A program made the position numbers and the translations under genes. From Streptomyces lavendulae subsp. lavendulae (lineage in GTDB: Bacteria; Actinomycetota; Actinomycetes; Streptomycetales; Streptomycetaceae): a DNA stretch of 64,000 nucleotides. The notes beneath the pieces are model-generated. The model had not been told where the DNA came from and searched no databases. It saw nothing but the letters and a program-made list of their open reading frames with translations. The DNA lies in NCBI RefSeq assembly GCF_002803845.1, contig NZ_CP024985.1, positions 5,405,501-5,469,500 on the forward strand. The letters run 5' to 3'. This document shows, piece after piece, positions 51,424 to 59,874 of this stretch (positions within the stretch are counted from its first letter, which is position 1; every line of letters begins with the position of its first letter).

Positions 51424-54414
51424 CTACGGGAGCACCGAGAAGGCCGAGGCCGACCAGAGGCTGCAGCCGAAGCGGGTCGCCCGGCGGTCGCAGGTGACGC
51501 GGACGAACCGGGTGTCCGCAGCGTCGAGCCGGACGGTGTCCACACCGCCGCGCGAGGTCACCGCGACGGCCGGGCGCCAGTGCACGCCGTCGGGGGAGGT
51601 CTCGACCCGGTACGCGGAGGGGTACGCGTCCTGCCAGTGCAGGCGCAGCAGCCCGATCCGGGCCGGGGCCGCCAGTTCCGCCCGCCACCAGGCCCCGTCC
51701 ACCGCCGGTGAGGACCACCGGGTGGCGTCCGAGCCGTCCACCGCCGCCGACGCCGGGAAGCGCGGGTCCTCGTCCGCCGAGGAGGAGGCCCGCGCGCCGC
51801 GCAGCAGGTCCGGGCCACCGGTGCGCGGCACGGCCCGTACGGTCAGGGTGCGCGTCTCCCCGGCGAAGGCCACCGGGACGGCGTAGGTCCCGGCCGGGGT
51901 GCCCGCCGGCACCGTCACCTCCAGCGGGACGGACACCCGCGTGCCGCGGGGCACCACCAGGTCCCCGGGCACCTTGACGGCCACCCCGGCGGGCGGGGCC
52001 GCCGTGAACGGGCCGCGCACCTCGCCCGGTCCGAGGGACGACAGCTGCGCGGTCACCGTGTGCGGGCCGCCGCCCATCTCCACGTCGGCCGGGGCCGCGT
52101 CGGCCAGGTCCAGCCGGACCCGCGGCCCGTCCGCGAACCACGGCACCACCGCGTGCACCACCGGGTCGGCGCCCGTCCACGACAGCCGCACGGCGTCGGC
52201 GCGCACCCCGGCCGCGTCGGCCTGGGTCCATCCGGAGGCGGTCGCCTCGCCGATCCGGCGCCAGCCCTCGCCCGGTACCCGTACCTCCACCGACGCGCCC
52301 CGCGCGTCGGCGGCCGGGGGGTCCGTCATGACGGTGACCGCGGAGAGCGGACGCGCGGTCTCCAGCCGGACCGTCCAGGAGCCGGGCGCGTGCTCCACGG
52401 TGCCCTCCTGGCGGGCCGCGCCCGTCCAGCCGTCGGACTCCTCGGCCACCCGCTTCAGGAAGGGGTCCAGCACGGAGGTGTCCACCTTGGCCCCGCCCTT
52501 CTCGGCCAGGGCCCGCCGCGCCGCGTCCAGTTCCCGCGAGGCCTGCCAGGCGGCGGCCCCGTCGCCCCGGGCCTCGGCCCGCAGCAGGTCCACGGCCAGC
52601 TCGCCCGCGGCCCCGTAGCGCGAGAGCCGCTCCAGCCAGGGGCCCGCCTCGGCGGCGTAGGAGGGCAGTCGGGCCGGGGCCTCCCGCAGCACGGTGAAGG
52701 CCGCCCGCAGCCGCTCGCCCGCCTTGGGGTCACCGGCCGCGCGGGCCCGCCAGAACTCCTCCACCAGCGGCTTCAGGTACGCGGACTCCTCCAGCTTGAG
52801 CCCCGAGGAGGCGGTGTTGCCGGCCAGGGCGGCCAGCGCCTCGCGGGTGCGCCGGTCGGGGCCCGCCAGATCGTGCACGGCCGCGGCCCAGGACTCCCCG
52901 GCCCGGTAGCCGCGCGGGTTCCAGGCGTAGTCCGCCGCCGTGAACAGCGGGATCCGCGACAGGGTGCCCTGTTCCATGGCGTTGGCCAGGACCCCGGCCG
53001 AGCCTCCGGCCACCGCCGGGTCGCGGCCCGCGTAGGGGCCGAGGAAGATGCGGCCCGGGTCCCAGTCGTTGACCGGGTAGTTGTCCATGGTGACCAGCGG
53101 GTGCCCGAGCGCGGAGCGGGCTCCGGCCAGCTCCTTGCCCGTGATGGTGCGCGGCACCACGCCCACGCCCGTCCAGGCGACCTCCACCCGGGGGTCCAGC
53201 GCGCCGGCCAGCGCCGTGCGGTAGGTGGTGGCGCCGTCCTGGAAGTACTCGGTCGGCAGCAGCGACAGCGGCGCGGCCCCCGGGTGCCGGGCGGCCAGGT
53301 GCGCCGCCAGTTCGCCCGCGACCTCGGCGTGCGCCTTCGCCGCCGCCGCGGGACCCGTGCCGTAGCGGACCCGGTCGGCCCGGCAGCCCCACTCCGTGTA
53401 GCTGACGTCCTGGAACTGCAGCTGGAAGGCCCGGAAGCCCAGCTCCCACATGGCGTCCACCTTGCGCAGCAGCGCCGCCCGCTCGTCCGCCGAGGCCAGG
53501 CACATGGACTGCCCCGGGGACACCGCCCAGCCGAGGACCACCCGGTTGGCGCGGGCCCGCTCCGCCAGCGCCCGGAACTCCTCCTGCCGCTCCGGCGGGT
53601 AGGGGTCGCGCCAGGCCGTCGTGCGGTACGGGTCGTCGCCGGGGGCCAGCAGCAGGCGGTTCTGCTTGGTGCGGCCCAGGAAGTCGAGCTGGGCGAGCCG
53701 CTGCTCCCGCGACCAGGGCTGCCCGTAGAACCCCTCGGTGACCCCGCGCACGGGGGCGATCGGCCAGTCGCGCACCAGCATCCCGGGGACCTTCCCGGGC
53801 CCGGCCGCCAGCAGTTGACGCAGCGTCTGCGCGGCGTGGAACAGCCCGTCCTCGCCCACCCCGGCCAGCGCGACCGTGTCCCGGCCGCCCGTGCGGCCCA
53901 CCGCCAGCCGGTACCCGCCGTCGGGCAGGTCCCCGGCGGCGGCCGCGCCGAGGGAGCGCAGCGCGGCCTCGGCGTCGGGGCCCTGGAGCCGTACGACGAG
54001 GGCCCGTTCGGGCAGCGCCGCCCCCGGGGCCCGCTCGTGCAGGGTCCGTACGCCCGCCCCGCGCAGGGCGGTTCGGACCACCTCGGCGGCGTACGGGTCC
54101 ACGTCGTGCGGGGCGACCAGCACGGCCTCCGCCCCCACCGGCAGCTCCCGCCCCGGATCGGCGACCGCCGACTGCGGCCGGGGCCACACGGCGGGCCCCT
54201 CGGCGGCGGTTCGCGGGGGATCGGAGCCCGGGTCGAGCAACGGTACGGGGACCGCGGCGGAAGCGGCGGCCGCACCGCCGTCGGGACGCGGCGTACCGGA
54301 GGTCTTCGGCGTGGCGGTGATGCCCTGCGGGGTCGCGGCGACCGCCCCGCCCAGCAGGCTCCCGATGACGGCGACCGCCGCCGCGGTGCTCCGCTTCCTG
54401 CCCCTGAGCTGCAC
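51424..54414 (-). CDS. Secreted GH84-like beta-N-acetylglucosaminidase
   Basis: A 996-residue exported multidomain enzyme. Signal peptide (about 1-27); an N-terminal GH20b-like alpha/beta domain; a GH84 barrel starting RDWPIAPVRGVTEGFYGQPWSREQRLAQLDFLGRTKQNRLLLAP (about 210-250); a helical middle; an NPCBM or Ig-like part; and a C-terminal F5/8-type discoidin domain. The barrel position that holds two adjacent Asp in characterised GH84 enzymes reads FQDVSYTEW (Gln335-Asp336). GTG 54414 has GGGGAGG upstream. It probably acts on peptidoglycan, chitin-like or hyaluronan sugars outside the cell. Confidence 0.8.
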   Translation of the reverse strand: MQLRGRKRSTAAAVAVIGSLLGGAVAATPQGITATPKTSGTPRPDGGAAAASAAVPVPLLDPGSDPPRTAAEGPAVWPRPQSAVADPGRELPVGAEAVLVAPHDVDPYAAEVVRTALRGAGVRTLHERAPGAALPERALVVRLQGPDAEAALRSLGAAAAGDLPDGGYRLAVGRTGGRDTVALAGVGEDGLFHAAQTLRQLLAAGPGKVPGMLVRDWPIAPVRGVTEGFYGQPWSREQRLAQLDFLGRTKQNRLLLAPGDDPYRTTAWRDPYPPERQEEFRALAERARANRVVLGWAVSPGQSMCLASADERAALLRKVDAMWELGFRAFQLQFQDVSYTEWGCRADRVRYGTGPAAAAKAHAEVAGELAAHLAARHPGAAPLSLLPTEYFQDGATTYRTALAGALDPRVEVAWTGVGVVPRTITGKELAGARSALGHPLVTMDNYPVNDWDPGRIFLGPYAGRDPAVAGGSAGVLANAMEQGTLSRIPLFTAADYAWNPRGYRAGESWAAAVHDLAGPDRRTREALAALAGNTASSGLKLEESAYLKPLVEEFWRARAAGDPKAGERLRAAFTVLREAPARLPSYAAEAGPWLERLSRYGAAGELAVDLLRAEARGDGAAAWQASRELDAARRALAEKGGAKVDTSVLDPFLKRVAEESDGWTGAARQEGTVEHAPGSWTVRLETARPLSAVTVMTDPPAADARGASVEVRVPGEGWRRIGEATASGWTQADAAGVRADAVRLSWTGADPVVHAVVPWFADGPRVRLDLADAAPADVEMGGGPHTVTAQLSSLGPGEVRGPFTAAPPAGVAVKVPGDLVVPRGTRVSVPLEVTVPAGTPAGTYAVPVAFAGETRTLTVRAVPRTGGPDLLRGARASSSADEDPRFPASAAVDGSDATRWSSPAVDGAWWRAELAAPARIGLLRLHWQDAYPSAYRVETSPDGVHWRPAVAVTSRGGVDTVRLDAADTRFVRVTCDRRATRFGCSLWSASAFSVLP

Positions 54415-54614
54415 GAAGCCTCCCCGTCCCGAGTCGTCCCCCGCTCGTACGAACGAGCCAGAGCCCACCACCCGTGCGGCTGAAGTGTCAATCGGGGAGG
54501 GTGATCTGACCTGGATCCGCCAGGAATGCGATGCCTCCGACTGGGTATGGCTGCGGTGTTCACCGGGGGTGTTGCATGGGCGCGTCCGACGGACCCGCAC
54601 GAAGGAGTGCTCCC

Positions 54615-54824
54615 ATGAACGCCCGAACCGCCGTCCGCACCACCGCCCACGCCCCGCTCGCCCACCTGCCCGCCCAGTCCGGGCCGGCCCAGGGCCCCCT
54701 CACCAGCGAGCCCCCGCTGGCCGGCTCCGCGTACGCGCCGCTGACCAGCGAACCCCCGCTCCTGGAGGAGGCTCCGCTGACGAGCGAGCCGACCACCCCC
54801 GCACCGTCCGCCGAGGGCCTCTAG
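54615..54824 (+). CDS. Small repeat peptide of unknown function
   Basis: A 69-residue peptide with an excellent ribosome site (GAAGGAG, seven bases before ATG 54615). Residues 1-27 look leader-like (MNARTAVRTTAHAPLAHLPAQ), and three repeats follow: PLTSEPPL at 28-35 and 42-49, and PLTSEPTT at 54-61, ending PAPSAEGL. It has no Cys, no membrane segment and no signal peptide. It lies 41 nt before malQ on the same strand and may share its message. Not a recognised family; the Thr-Ser-Glu repeats resemble multi-core RiPP precursors, but no modifying enzyme is adjacent. Confidence 0.65.
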   Translation: MNARTAVRTTAHAPLAHLPAQSGPAQGPLTSEPPLAGSAYAPLTSEPPLLEEAPLTSEPTTPAPSAEGL

Positions 54825-54865
54825 GGCACCGGGCGGACCGCCCCACCCCACGACAAGGGAGCTCC

Positions 54866-56860
54866 ATGGACGACCTCGCCCGGCTCGCGGCCCTGCACGG
54901 CGTCGCCACCCGCTACCAGCCCGCCGAGGACGTCACCGCCGACGTCCCCGAGGCCACGGTCCGGGCCGTCCTCGGGCTGATCGGGGTACCGCTCGACACC
55001 GCCGGGGACGTCCGGGCCCTGGCCGAGGCCGCCGAACGGGAGCGGGCCGTGCGGCTGCTGCCGGCGACCGTGGTGCAGTGGCGCGGGGAGGCCGTTCCGC
55101 AGGCCCTGGCCGCGCTGCCGCCCGGGACCCGGCTGAGGGTGGCCCCGGAGGACGGGGCGGCAGAGCGGGACTGGGCCGCGGAGCTGCCCCTCGGGGTGCA
55201 CCGGCTCACCGCCGAGGCCCCCGACGGGCGCACCGCCGGGGCCACCCTGATCGTGGCCCCGGACCGGGCGCCGGCCACCCCCGGCCGGGCCCACGGGCTC
55301 CTCGTCCAGCTGTACTCGCTGCTCTCGGAGCGCTCCTGGGGCATGGGTGACCTCGGGGACCTGGCGGAGCTGGCCCGCTGGGCGGCCACCACCCACGGCG
55401 CCGGGTTCGTCCAGGTCAACCCGGTGCACGCGGCCGTGCCCGGCACGCCGACCGACCCCTCCCCGTACCGGCCCGCCTCGCGCCGCTTCCCCGACCCGGT
55501 GTACCTGCGGATCGAGGACGTCCCCGAGTACGCGCACTGCCCGGAGCGGGCCGCCCTCGGTGAACTGGCCGCCCGGGGCGGGCGGCTGCGCCGGGAGGTG
55601 CTGGAGAAGGGCGCCCTGATCGACCGGGACGCCGTCTGGGAGCTCAAGCGCGCCGCCCTGGAACTGCTGTACGCCGTACCGCGTTCCCCCGAACGGCAGG
55701 CCGCCTACGAGGGGTTCCGCGCCGGGCAGGGCGCTCCGCTGGATCGGCACGCCGCCTGGTGCGCGGCGGCCGCGGGGGAGGATCCGGCGGAGCGCGCCGA
55801 CTTCCACGCCTGGCTGGTGTGGCTGACGGACGAGCAGCTCACGGCCGCCCAGCGGACCGCCCGGGAGGCCGGGATGGCGGTCGGGATCGTGCACGACCTC
55901 GCGGTGGGGGTGCACCCCGAGGGCTCGGACGCCCGGACCGGGCCCTTCCACGCCCGCCGCGTCTCGGTGGGCGCCCCGCCGGACGCCTTCAACGCGCGGG
56001 GCCAGGACTGGGGGCTGCCGCCCTGGCGGCCCGACGCCCTGGAGGAGTCCGCGTACGCACCCTTCCGGGACCTGCTGCGCGGGGTGTTCCGCTACGCGGG
56101 CGCGGTGCGCGTCGACCACGTCATGGGCCTGTTCCGGCTCTGGTGGATCCCCGAGGGGGCCCCGCCCGCCGAGGGCACGTACGTCTCCTACGACGGCGAG
56201 GCGATGCTGGCCGTCCTGGTGCTGGAGGCCCACCGGGCCGGGGCGCCGGTGGTCGGGGAGGACCTGGGGACGGTGGAGCCGCGGGTGCGCCGGGAGCTGG
56301 CCCGGCGCGGGATCCTGGGCACCTCCGTGCTCTGGTTCGAGCGGGACTGGTCCGGCAGCGGAGATCCGCTGCCGCCCGGGGCCTGGCGGGAGGGCTGCCT
56401 GGCCACCGCCACCACCCACGACCTGCCGCCCAGCGCCGCGAAACTGGCCGGGGCGCACGTCGAACTGCGCGACCGGCTCGGCCTGCTGACCCGCCCGGCG
56501 GAGCGGGAGCGGGCCGAGGACGCCGCCGACACCGCGCAGTGGCTGCGGGTGCTGGACGGGCTCGGGCTGGAGACCAAGGACGAAGAGGCCGCCGTGCAGG
56601 CCCTGTACGCCTTCCTGCTGCGCACGCCCGCCCGGCTGGTCGGCGTGTGGCTGCCGGACGCGGTGGGGGACCGGCGGCCGCAGAACCTGCCGGGCACCTG
56701 GGACCAGTACCCCAACTGGCGGCTGCCGGTCGCGGACGAGACGGGCCGGCCGCTGACCCTGGAGGCGCTGACCGCCTCGCCCCGGGCGAACGCCCTGCTG
56801 AGCGCGGTCCGGGAGGGGGCGCAGACCCGTACGGCACCCCCGGGCGCGCGCCCGCTTTAG
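54866..56860 (+). CDS. malQ: 4-alpha-glucanotransferase
   Basis: A 664-residue GH77 amylomaltase transferring alpha-1,4-glucan segments in maltodextrin and glycogen metabolism. Catalytic Asp417 (RVDHVMGLFRLWWIP), acid/base Glu465 (GEDLGTV) and Asp519 (TTHDLPP) are present, and SPYRPASRRFPDP is the usual substrate loop. The N-terminal 140 residues form the extra domain seen in actinobacterial MalQ. ATG 54866 has AAGGGAG upstream. Confidence 0.92.
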   Translation: MDDLARLAALHGVATRYQPAEDVTADVPEATVRAVLGLIGVPLDTAGDVRALAEAAERERAVRLLPATVVQWRGEAVPQALAALPPGTRLRVAPEDGAAERDWAAELPLGVHRLTAEAPDGRTAGATLIVAPDRAPATPGRAHGLLVQLYSLLSERSWGMGDLGDLAELARWAATTHGAGFVQVNPVHAAVPGTPTDPSPYRPASRRFPDPVYLRIEDVPEYAHCPERAALGELAARGGRLRREVLEKGALIDRDAVWELKRAALELLYAVPRSPERQAAYEGFRAGQGAPLDRHAAWCAAAAGEDPAERADFHAWLVWLTDEQLTAAQRTAREAGMAVGIVHDLAVGVHPEGSDARTGPFHARRVSVGAPPDAFNARGQDWGLPPWRPDALEESAYAPFRDLLRGVFRYAGAVRVDHVMGLFRLWWIPEGAPPAEGTYVSYDGEAMLAVLVLEAHRAGAPVVGEDLGTVEPRVRRELARRGILGTSVLWFERDWSGSGDPLPPGAWREGCLATATTHDLPPSAAKLAGAHVELRDRLGLLTRPAERERAEDAADTAQWLRVLDGLGLETKDEEAAVQALYAFLLRTPARLVGVWLPDAVGDRRPQNLPGTWDQYPNWRLPVADETGRPLTLEALTASPRANALLSAVREGAQTRTAPPGARPL

Positions 56861-56880
56861 GTGTTCGCTACTTTGGCACC

Positions 56881-57111
56881 GTGGACAAGAAGAACGCTCT
56901 GCGCGCCGGCGCCGTCACGGCCGGATCGACGCTGATGATGCTGCTGATGACGTCTCCCGCCCTCGCGCTCACCCGCGACGACGGCGACGACCCGGGTCCG
57001 GGCCTGAGCATTGGCGAGACCATCGGCCTCTACGTGGCCCTGCCGATCGTGCTGTTCCTGGTCATCGCGGGTCTCGTGATGGTCACCGACAAGTCGCGCA
57101 AGCAGCAGTAA
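56881..57111 (+). CDS. Small membrane protein of unknown function
   Basis: 76 residues: a first hydrophobic segment (about 10-28, signal-like, ending ALALT), an acidic outside loop (RDDGDDPGPG) and a second membrane segment (about 46-67) with a basic cytoplasmic end (DKSRKQQ). GTG 56881 has no ribosome site; TACTTT at 56869-56874 lies seven bases upstream, so the message is probably leaderless and separate from malQ. Families of this shape are common in Streptomyces. Confidence 0.75.
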   Translation: MDKKNALRAGAVTAGSTLMMLLMTSPALALTRDDGDDPGPGLSIGETIGLYVALPIVLFLVIAGLVMVTDKSRKQQ

Positions 57112-57166
57112 CACCAGAACGGACGTGGGACGGCCCGACCGGGCGCATCCACTGCCGAAGGCTTCC

Positions 57167-57226
57167 GGGGCGCCGGAGGTCCGCCCGTCCGGCTCCGGCC
57201 GTGGACGGGTGGACCTCCGGCGCCCC
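57167..57226. terminator. Long bidirectional terminator
   Basis: A 24-bp stem (57167-57190 with 57203-57226, one G-T pair) and a 12-nt loop, between the converging small membrane gene and marR. Confidence 0.85.
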
Positions 57227-57252
57227 GTCGCGTCCGCGGCCGCTCCCCGGGC

Positions 57253-57768
57253 CTACGGGACGTCGGCCAGCAGCTTGCGGAGCAGTCCCGTCAGGACGTC
57301 GATCTCCGCCGCGTCGAACCCCTTGAGGGCGGCGGCCTGCGCCTCCAGGCCGGCCCCGACCGCTTCGTCGATGAGGGCGAGTCCGCGCTCGGTGATGGTG
57401 ACCTGGAGGCCGCGGCGGTCGTGCGGGTCCGGGCTGCGCGTGAGCAGTCCGGCCTTCTCCAGCTTGTCCAGGCGCCCGGTCATGCCGCCGGTGGTGAGCA
57501 TGAGCGTGGCCGACAGCTGGCGCGGCGAGAGCGTGTACGGGGCCCCGGAGCGCCGCAGCGTGGCGACGACGTCGAACTCCCCGGTGGAGATCCCGTAGCG
57601 GTTGTAGACCCGCTCCATCGCGTCGCCCATGGCCCTGGCGATCCGGTAGATCCGGCCGAAGACGCCCATGGGGGCGGTGTCCAGGTCCGGTCGCACCGCG
57701 AACCACTGTGCGGTGATCGCGTCGACGGCGTCCTTGCTGGCTGCTTCTTCCCTGATGACCTGGTTCAT
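57253..57768 (-). CDS. MarR-family regulator
   Basis: A 171-residue winged-helix repressor: ISTGEFDVVATLRRSG, LSPRQLSATLMLTTGGMTGRLDKLEKAGLL and the wing DPHDRRGLQVTITERG are typical. ATG 57766-57768 is used; a TTG frame to 57804 would run toward the operator. It is divergent from an EamA exporter with repeated AT-rich sites between, the classic arrangement of a repressor controlling itself and an efflux gene. Confidence 0.9.
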   Translation of the reverse strand: MNQVIREEAASKDAVDAITAQWFAVRPDLDTAPMGVFGRIYRIARAMGDAMERVYNRYGISTGEFDVVATLRRSGAPYTLSPRQLSATLMLTTGGMTGRLDKLEKAGLLTRSPDPHDRRGLQVTITERGLALIDEAVGAGLEAQAAALKGFDAAEIDVLTGLLRKLLADVP

Positions 57769-57805
57769 GTCCGAAGTATCCAAGTTCCGCTTCCTCGTTC
57801 GCAAG

Positions 57806-57842
57806 AAACTAGCTTGCAGAAAACTAGCTTAGTAGTAAGCTA
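57806..57842. promoter_or_regulatory. MarR operator cluster
   Basis: AAACTAGCTT is repeated at 57806-57815 and 57821-57830 (15-nt spacing), and TAGCTTA-GTAG-TAAGCTA at 57825-57842 is a perfect 7-bp inverted repeat. The AT-rich block lies between marR and the EamA gene. Confidence 0.7.
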
Positions 57843-57901
57843 CTTACGAGCGATCTAGTTGGGGGCAGCGGGCTCCCGGTCGCCACCGCCGAGGAGTCGC
57901 C

Positions 57902-58879
57902 GTGAACCGCGTCGCCACCATCGCACTGACCGCGCTGGCCCCCATCTCCTGGGGTTCCACCTACGCCGTCGCCAGCGAACTACTGCCGCCCGACCGGCCG
58001 CTCTTCACCGGGGCCATGCGCGCCCTGCCCGCCGGACTCCTGCTGATAGCACTCTCCAGGAGCCTCCCCAAGGGCGCCTGGTGGTGGAAGTCCGCCGTCC
58101 TCGGCACCCTGAACATCGGGGCCTTCTTCCCCCTCCTCTTCCTCGCCGCCTACCGGCTGCCCGGCGGCGTCGCGGCCGTACTGGGCTCCGCGGGCCCGCT
58201 GTTCGTCGTCGGCCTCGCGGCCCTCGTCCTGGGGGAGCGGGCGAGGCTGCGCACCGTGCTCGCCGCGGTGGTCGCCGCGTTCGGCGTGAGCATGGTGGTG
58301 CTGACCGCCGAGGCGAAGCTCGACCTCATCGGCGTCATCGCCGGCATCGTCTCCTCCGCCTCCATGGGCGCCGGCACAGTGATGACCAAGCGCTGGGGGC
58401 GCCCCGAGGGCGTCGGCCCGCTGGCCGTGACCGGCTGGCAGCTCACCGCGGGCGGACTCGTCATCATCCCCATCGCGGCCCTGGTCGAAGGCGCCCCGCC
58501 CGCCCTCGACGGCAAGGCGTTCCTGGGCTACGGCTACATGATGCTGATCAACACCGGCGCCGCGTACGTCCTCTGGTTCCGCGGCATCGGCAAGCTCTCC
58601 GCCACCTCCGTCACCCTGCTCGGGCCGCTCTCCCCGCTCACCGCCGCCGTCATCGGCTGGGCCGCGCTGGGCCAGGCGCTGACCCCGATCCAGGTGGTGG
58701 GCATGGCGATCGCCTTCGGAGCCACCGTCTTCGGACAGCTCCCGGGCCGCGCCGACCGCGCCGCCGCCCCCGTGGCCGCCGCCCCCGTGGCCGCGGCACC
58801 CAAGGAACCGTTCGGTTCTCCTGAAGAAACCGATCGAAATGTTTCGATGGACCTGGGCAATGTGAAGGTGCGACGGTAG
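57902..58879 (+). CDS. EamA/DMT-family transporter
   Basis: A 325-residue membrane transporter of the drug/metabolite superfamily with about ten membrane helices in two EamA repeats (SWGSTYAVASELLPPDRPLFTGAMRALPAGLLLI and the second half from LIGVIAGIVSSASMGAGTVMTKRWG). The cytoplasmic tail carries PVAAA repeats. GTG 57902 is the start. Its export substrate is unknown; control by the divergent MarR protein suggests a toxic compound or metabolite. Confidence 0.87.
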   Translation: MNRVATIALTALAPISWGSTYAVASELLPPDRPLFTGAMRALPAGLLLIALSRSLPKGAWWWKSAVLGTLNIGAFFPLLFLAAYRLPGGVAAVLGSAGPLFVVGLAALVLGERARLRTVLAAVVAAFGVSMVVLTAEAKLDLIGVIAGIVSSASMGAGTVMTKRWGRPEGVGPLAVTGWQLTAGGLVIIPIAALVEGAPPALDGKAFLGYGYMMLINTGAAYVLWFRGIGKLSATSVTLLGPLSPLTAAVIGWAALGQALTPIQVVGMAIAFGATVFGQLPGRADRAAAPVAAAPVAAAPKEPFGSPEETDRNVSMDLGNVKVRR

Positions 58880-58922
58880 GGCACATCCAGATCAGCTCCA
58901 GACCCGAGGGAGAGACACCCAG

Positions 58923-59864
58923 GTGGCCGTCACGGACCGCGCCCGAACCGTTTCGCAGGAACAGCAGCAGTCCGACAGCGGACGCGGGAAAAGGGGGGCC
59001 GCCGGGGTCGGCGTCCTCCTCGCCCTGCTCGCGACGGTCGTCTGGTCCGGCAGCTTCGTGGCCACCCGGGGAATGGCAGGGTCCGTCCCGCCCGTCCAGG
59101 CCGTCTTCTGGCGCTGGATCATCGCCGCCCTCGCGGTCGCCCCCCTCGCGGCCCGGCAGGCCTGGCAGCAGCGGGCCCTGATCCGCAGGCACCTCGGCTA
59201 CATCAGCCTCGCCACCCTCTTCGGCGTCACCCTCTACAACACCCTCGTCCACCAGGCCGGACTGACCACCTCCGCCTCCAACATGGGCATGATCATGGCG
59301 GCTTCGCCGGTCATCATGGCCCTCTACGCCCGCCTCGGCGGCGAACGGCTCGGCATCCGGCGGACCTCCGGGATGCTGCTCGCGGCCTTCGGGGTCCTGT
59401 TCCTCGTCGGAGACGGCTCGCTCGGCTTCGACTTCACCGCCGGCGACCTGTGGATGTTCGGCGCCGCGCTCTCCTTCGCCACCTACAGCGCCCTCCTCAA
59501 GCGCAAGCCCGCCGAGATCGGCGGCCTCGCCTTCCTGTTCACCACCTTCGTGCTCGGCGCGCTGATGCTCGCCCCCGCCTACGCCGTCTCCCTCCACCTG
59601 CAGGGCGGATTCGAGGCCACCGCCGGGACGGTCGGACCGCTGCTCTACGTCGGCGTGTTCTCCTCCGCCGTCGCCTTCTTCGCCTGGAACAAGGCCATCT
59701 CGCTCATCGGCGCCGCCCGCGCCGGAGTCGTCTACTACCTCCAGCCGGTCTGCGTGGCGGGACTGGGCCTGCTGCTCCTCGGCGAGCGGACCGGCCCGGC
59801 CGAACTGCTCAGCATGGCCCTGATCCTCGGCGGAGTCGGGCTGGCGAGTGTCACCCGGAGGTAG
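58923..59864 (+). CDS. Second EamA/DMT-family transporter
   Basis: A 313-residue ten-helix transporter (VVWSGSFVATRGMAGSVPPVQAVFWRW and LSFATYSALLKRKPAEIGGLAF mark the two repeats). The N-terminus is a hydrophilic Gln/Ser-rich stretch. GTG 58923 follows GAGGGAG. It is 43 nt after the first transporter and 10 nt before a LysR gene, so the three may form one unit, but its sequence is not a recent duplicate of the first. Confidence 0.87.
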   Translation: MAVTDRARTVSQEQQQSDSGRGKRGAAGVGVLLALLATVVWSGSFVATRGMAGSVPPVQAVFWRWIIAALAVAPLAARQAWQQRALIRRHLGYISLATLFGVTLYNTLVHQAGLTTSASNMGMIMAASPVIMALYARLGGERLGIRRTSGMLLAAFGVLFLVGDGSLGFDFTAGDLWMFGAALSFATYSALLKRKPAEIGGLAFLFTTFVLGALMLAPAYAVSLHLQGGFEATAGTVGPLLYVGVFSSAVAFFAWNKAISLIGAARAGVVYYLQPVCVAGLGLLLLGERTGPAELLSMALILGGVGLASVTRR

Positions 59865-59874
59865 GTTCGGGGGC

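Noticed and set aside
54560..54796. Antisense small frame over the PLTSEP peptide with SLVSGA repeats.
   Set aside because: It is only the complement of the sense repeats and lacks a ribosome site; the plus-strand frame has an excellent one.
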